Below are positions 18,337 to 20,305 of a DNA stretch of 20,305 nucleotides, piece by piece. Numbering within the stretch: position 1 is the first letter of the stretch; each line of letters begins with the position of its first letter. The stretch covers positions 22,792-43,096 of the forward strand of contig NWUY0300006553.1 of assembly GCA_004151065.3 (NCBI GenBank), given 5' to 3'. The notes below the pieces were generated by a model. The model did not search any database and was not told the origin of the DNA. It saw only the letters and a program-made list of their open reading frames with translations. The position numbers and the translations under genes were made by a program. This stretch comes from Larix sibirica. Its lineage: Eukaryota > Streptophyta > Pinopsida > Pinales > Pinaceae.

Positions 18337-18532
18337 AATCCTGTAATTCAGCGCCGAACCATGCCTTATCCGTGCAGGCTGTCAAAAATATGGGTTGTTT
18401 TGGACTGCAAAAACAATTGATGCGATTGTTGCATCAACGTAAACATGCTTATACTCAGCGAACTCTTTTAAATGATTGGGAAATAAAAAACCAATAATCA
18501 TCCCTGCCAACAATTAAAAAGATAAAGGCTGG

Positions 18533-18538
18533 TTTATA
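18533..18538 (-). promoter_or_regulatory. Candidate TATA box for the SirB-type gene
   Basis: The minus strand reads GTTATAAACC here, about 200 bp before the proposed ATG at 18336. An ATTGG (CCAAT-type) string lies near 18490. Upstream of the ATG a four-codon open frame (ATG GTT CGG CGC TGA, about 18361-18347) may act as an upstream ORF if it is transcribed. Confidence 0.35.
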
Positions 18539-18593
18539 ACGGTACCAAAAGTTTTAAAAATAAGGTAGATTTTAAAAAGTTTTAAGGGTTAGT

Positions 18594-18742
18594 TTTAGTG
18601 ATCATTGGTCACATATGAGATCTCTTCTCCTTTCCTAAAAAGAATTAGGAAAGTTATAGGTTCAACTATCTTTAGTGATCATTGGTCACACACGAGATAT
18701 CTTTCTCTCTCGCAAATATAGGAAAGTTATAGGTTTAACTAT
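18594..18742. repeat. Tandem duplication of about 75 bp
   Basis: TTTAGTGATCATTGGTCACA at 18594 recurs at 18671. Both copies run through CGAGAT or TGAGAT, a TCTC-rich middle, and TAGGAAAGTTATAGGTT with AACTAT. The first copy is 77 bp and the second about 72 bp. It lies upstream of the SirB promoter region. Confidence 0.85.
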
Positions 18743-18940
18743 GTTGATTTCTTTGGGGTTTATTTCATTTTAATATTCATGGATAATGGAGAAGTATAAT
18801 TTTATTTTATTTAGTTTTATAAATTATAAGAAAATATAATTTAAAAGGAAAAAAAAAAGTAAACTCATGAAAAAAATAAGTAATATTAACAAAAGTAATA
18901 TAAATTTTGTAATATATATAATTAAATAATAAAATGTGTT

Positions 18941-19260
18941 TAACTCAAGTGGTTGGGAGTAATGATTCTTACCCTCCTCACCATTCGAGCTATTGCCTAT
19001 CTATAACCAAAATTGTGGTTGTAGTCGTAACAATTAGTGTTTGTTCTTAAGAATGACAAGAGGGTGGGCTTTGGTCCAATTATGTGTGCATAAGGAGTGC
19101 AATGTATGCCTCAACATTCAACCACTACCTCCAAGTGTCCCCATGGCAACCTCAGGGGTCAGATTCCCTCATGGGAATTGAACTTTGGTTAAGGGTGAAA
19201 AAATCTTTATTCCACATCGGTCGATCCAACCCCTTTGGGTGAATTTGGCAATTATTCATT
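18941..19260 (+). mobile_element. Probable tRNA-derived SINE (first copy)
   Basis: TAACTCAAGTGG at 18941-18952 fits the RNA polymerase III A box, and ATTCGAGCTATT at 18983-18994 resembles a B box with its first G lost. The 42-bp spacing is normal for tRNA-related SINEs. The body that follows includes CCTCAACATTCAACCACTAC and TCCACATCGGTCGATCCAAC but has no clear A tail, so the 3' limit is arbitrary. Confidence 0.4.
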
Positions 19261-19269
19261 TACAAGCAT

Positions 19270-19486
19270 AATATTGAGAGACCAGTATGTTAATTGGGTC
19301 TAGTTTGAGTGGTAGAGATGAGAAATTGTTATCCTCCCTGCCTAGGTTCAAGTCTCACTTGTGATATGTTCTCCATTGTGAGTTAATTGTTGATTAGATC
19401 TTTATGAGCTAATTATTGATTGGGACTGATAAGTTTAGTTTGGAAGGTGTGCATGTACCAACATGGAAAAAAAATATTATGAGAGA
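19270..19486 (+). mobile_element. tRNA-derived SINE with target-site duplication
   Basis: A box TAGTTTGAGTGG at 19301-19312 and B box GGTTCAAGTCT at 19345-19355 lie 44 bp apart and match the polymerase III promoter of tRNA-derived SINEs. The element ends in an A run (19467-19474). It is flanked by an imperfect direct repeat, AATATTGAGAGA (19270-19281) and AATATTATGAGAGA (19473-19486). The body is therefore about 190 bp, a usual plant SINE length. It is unlikely to be a functional tRNA gene: no acceptor-stem pairing or anticodon arm is evident. Confidence 0.6.
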
Positions 19487-20305
19487 GGTCTAACAAGCTT
19501 GGTAGTTGATGTTTTGGATATATCTTTAAAGTATCTAAAATTAAAAGTGGATGGATCTTTTTAATAACTCTATATGTGTAATAGTTCTATGATTTAATAG
19601 ATTGATAGTTATGGTGGATCCAGGTTTGGATTCATCCAATAAAACATAAATGAGGTTTATTTGCAAACAAAGATGGTGATTTATGGTAAGTGGGATGAAT
19701 AATGTATTAGCATGACATTCTAGAAGCATGTAGAAATGTAGTTGTAATAATAAAAGAAGTGATAATGCTCATTATTGTGTTATTTTCACCTATTTTTATT
19801 TCGCATCCTTAAAAGTTTTGTGTATGTTGTATTTTTTCCCTACTCATGGATAGAAAGCTTGTTAATATTGTTGCAGTCCAGCCATATGCCAAATTGGCGC
19901 AAAAGCACAGTGGTACAGGACCGTGTTGTTGTTCAAAGCACACAACAAAAGCACAAATACTCAACACAAAATGCCAAGAATTATGGCCTTCTATTAGTTT
20001 TGAAAACAATTACAAGGTAAATTTTACAATGTAGAGTCAATACTCTGTTTCAGATGTTCTATCAGTAGATTGTTCTTGCCTTCTCCACTCAAACACTTAG
20101 CAAATTTTCTCAGAGGTGCCACAACAATTATGGACAACAACACATTCGTGGGATACAACCCCTTCTCTAGTCACGAATTGGTATTTATAGATGTTTTCTG
20201 GCTTAAAATCCTGCTCAAGCCTCCTTCTAGAAGTCTCTCGATGCTTCCTTATATAGCTCACCTACATTAAATACTCACCTACCTTCTTTTGGCACATCCC
20301 ACCAT
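19487..20305. other. Unassigned region, possible LTR promoter fragment at its end
   Basis: No coding frame with family resemblance is seen. On the minus strand near the window end there are two TATA-like strings, CTATATAAGG (about 20257-20248) and CTATAAATACC (about 20192-20182), followed by a C/T-poor leader. This resembles an LTR or gene promoter reading toward lower coordinates. No TG/CA boundary, primer site or ORF supports it further. Confidence 0.25.

Noticed and set aside
18003-18338. 111-codon plus-strand ORF opposite the SirB exons
   Set aside because: No family resemblance. The minus strand encodes conserved SirB blocks with matching splice phases.
17294-18470. Shared 12-mer CAGCGAACTCTT near 17294 and 18458 as a target-site duplication around the SirB exons
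   Set aside because: A 1.2-kb spacing enclosing spliced exons with their introns is not a retrotransposon product, and no A tail accompanies it.
19301-19375. Functional tRNA gene
   Set aside because: A and B boxes are present, but acceptor, anticodon and T stems cannot be paired convincingly. The A tail and flanking duplications fit a SINE.

Overview
The window looks like nuclear DNA from a seed plant with a large, repeat-rich genome, most likely a gymnosperm such as a conifer. This is inferred from AT-rich intergenic sequence packed with old, heavily mutated LINE, Ty3/gypsy and SINE copies, from plant-type splice sites, and from part of a plastid-targeted sirohydrochlorin ferrochelatase gene. 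Nothing bacterial (operons, Shine-Dalgarno sites, CRISPR) is present. Most of the window is retroelement wreckage and tandem repeats. Only two loci look like cellular genes, plus one pseudogene.

Layout. 1-700: 3' end of a decayed Ty3/gypsy pol (+). 701-1510: AT-rich DNA, then a repeat present as two full and one partial copy. 1515-1967: a broken minus-strand relative of the gene at 8.2 kb. 2367-2760: a LINE RNase H remnant. 2761-4130: no gene, several short direct repeats. 4131-5742: a 5'-truncated LINE with a poly(A) tail and target-site duplications, holding an RNase H remnant and a separate coiled-coil ORF. 6443-7231: a second, different LINE 3' end. 7232-8245: AT-rich flank and probable promoter. 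8246-9091: an intact intronless ORF of 281 codons, family not recognised. 9073-9540: tandem repeats overlapping the 3' end of that gene. 9555-12300: a degenerate array of about 180-bp repeats that switches orientation near 10,666. 12301-14925: LTR, primer-binding site and damaged gag of a truncated Ty3/gypsy element (+). 15643-17300: minus-strand LINE 5' region and ORF1. 17798-18336: first three exons of a SirB-type gene (-), its third intron opening with a GC donor and apparently containing the LINE. 18594-19486: a short tandem duplication and two tRNA-derived SINE heads. 19487-20305: unassigned, possibly an LTR promoter fragment at the end.

How it fits together. The SirB gene would supply siroheme for plastid nitrite and sulfite reductases. 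Its remaining exons are not visible in the 17.8 kb downstream, so it either has a very long retroelement-filled intron or is truncated. The unrecognised 8.2-kb gene and its relative at 1.5-2.0 kb lie head-to-head about 6.3 kb apart, with two LINE insertions between them, consistent with an old inverted duplication in which one copy died. The most unusual structures are this gene family with its coding-like 3' repeat, the orientation-switching 180-bp array, and the coiled-coil ORF downstream of the LINE RNase H.
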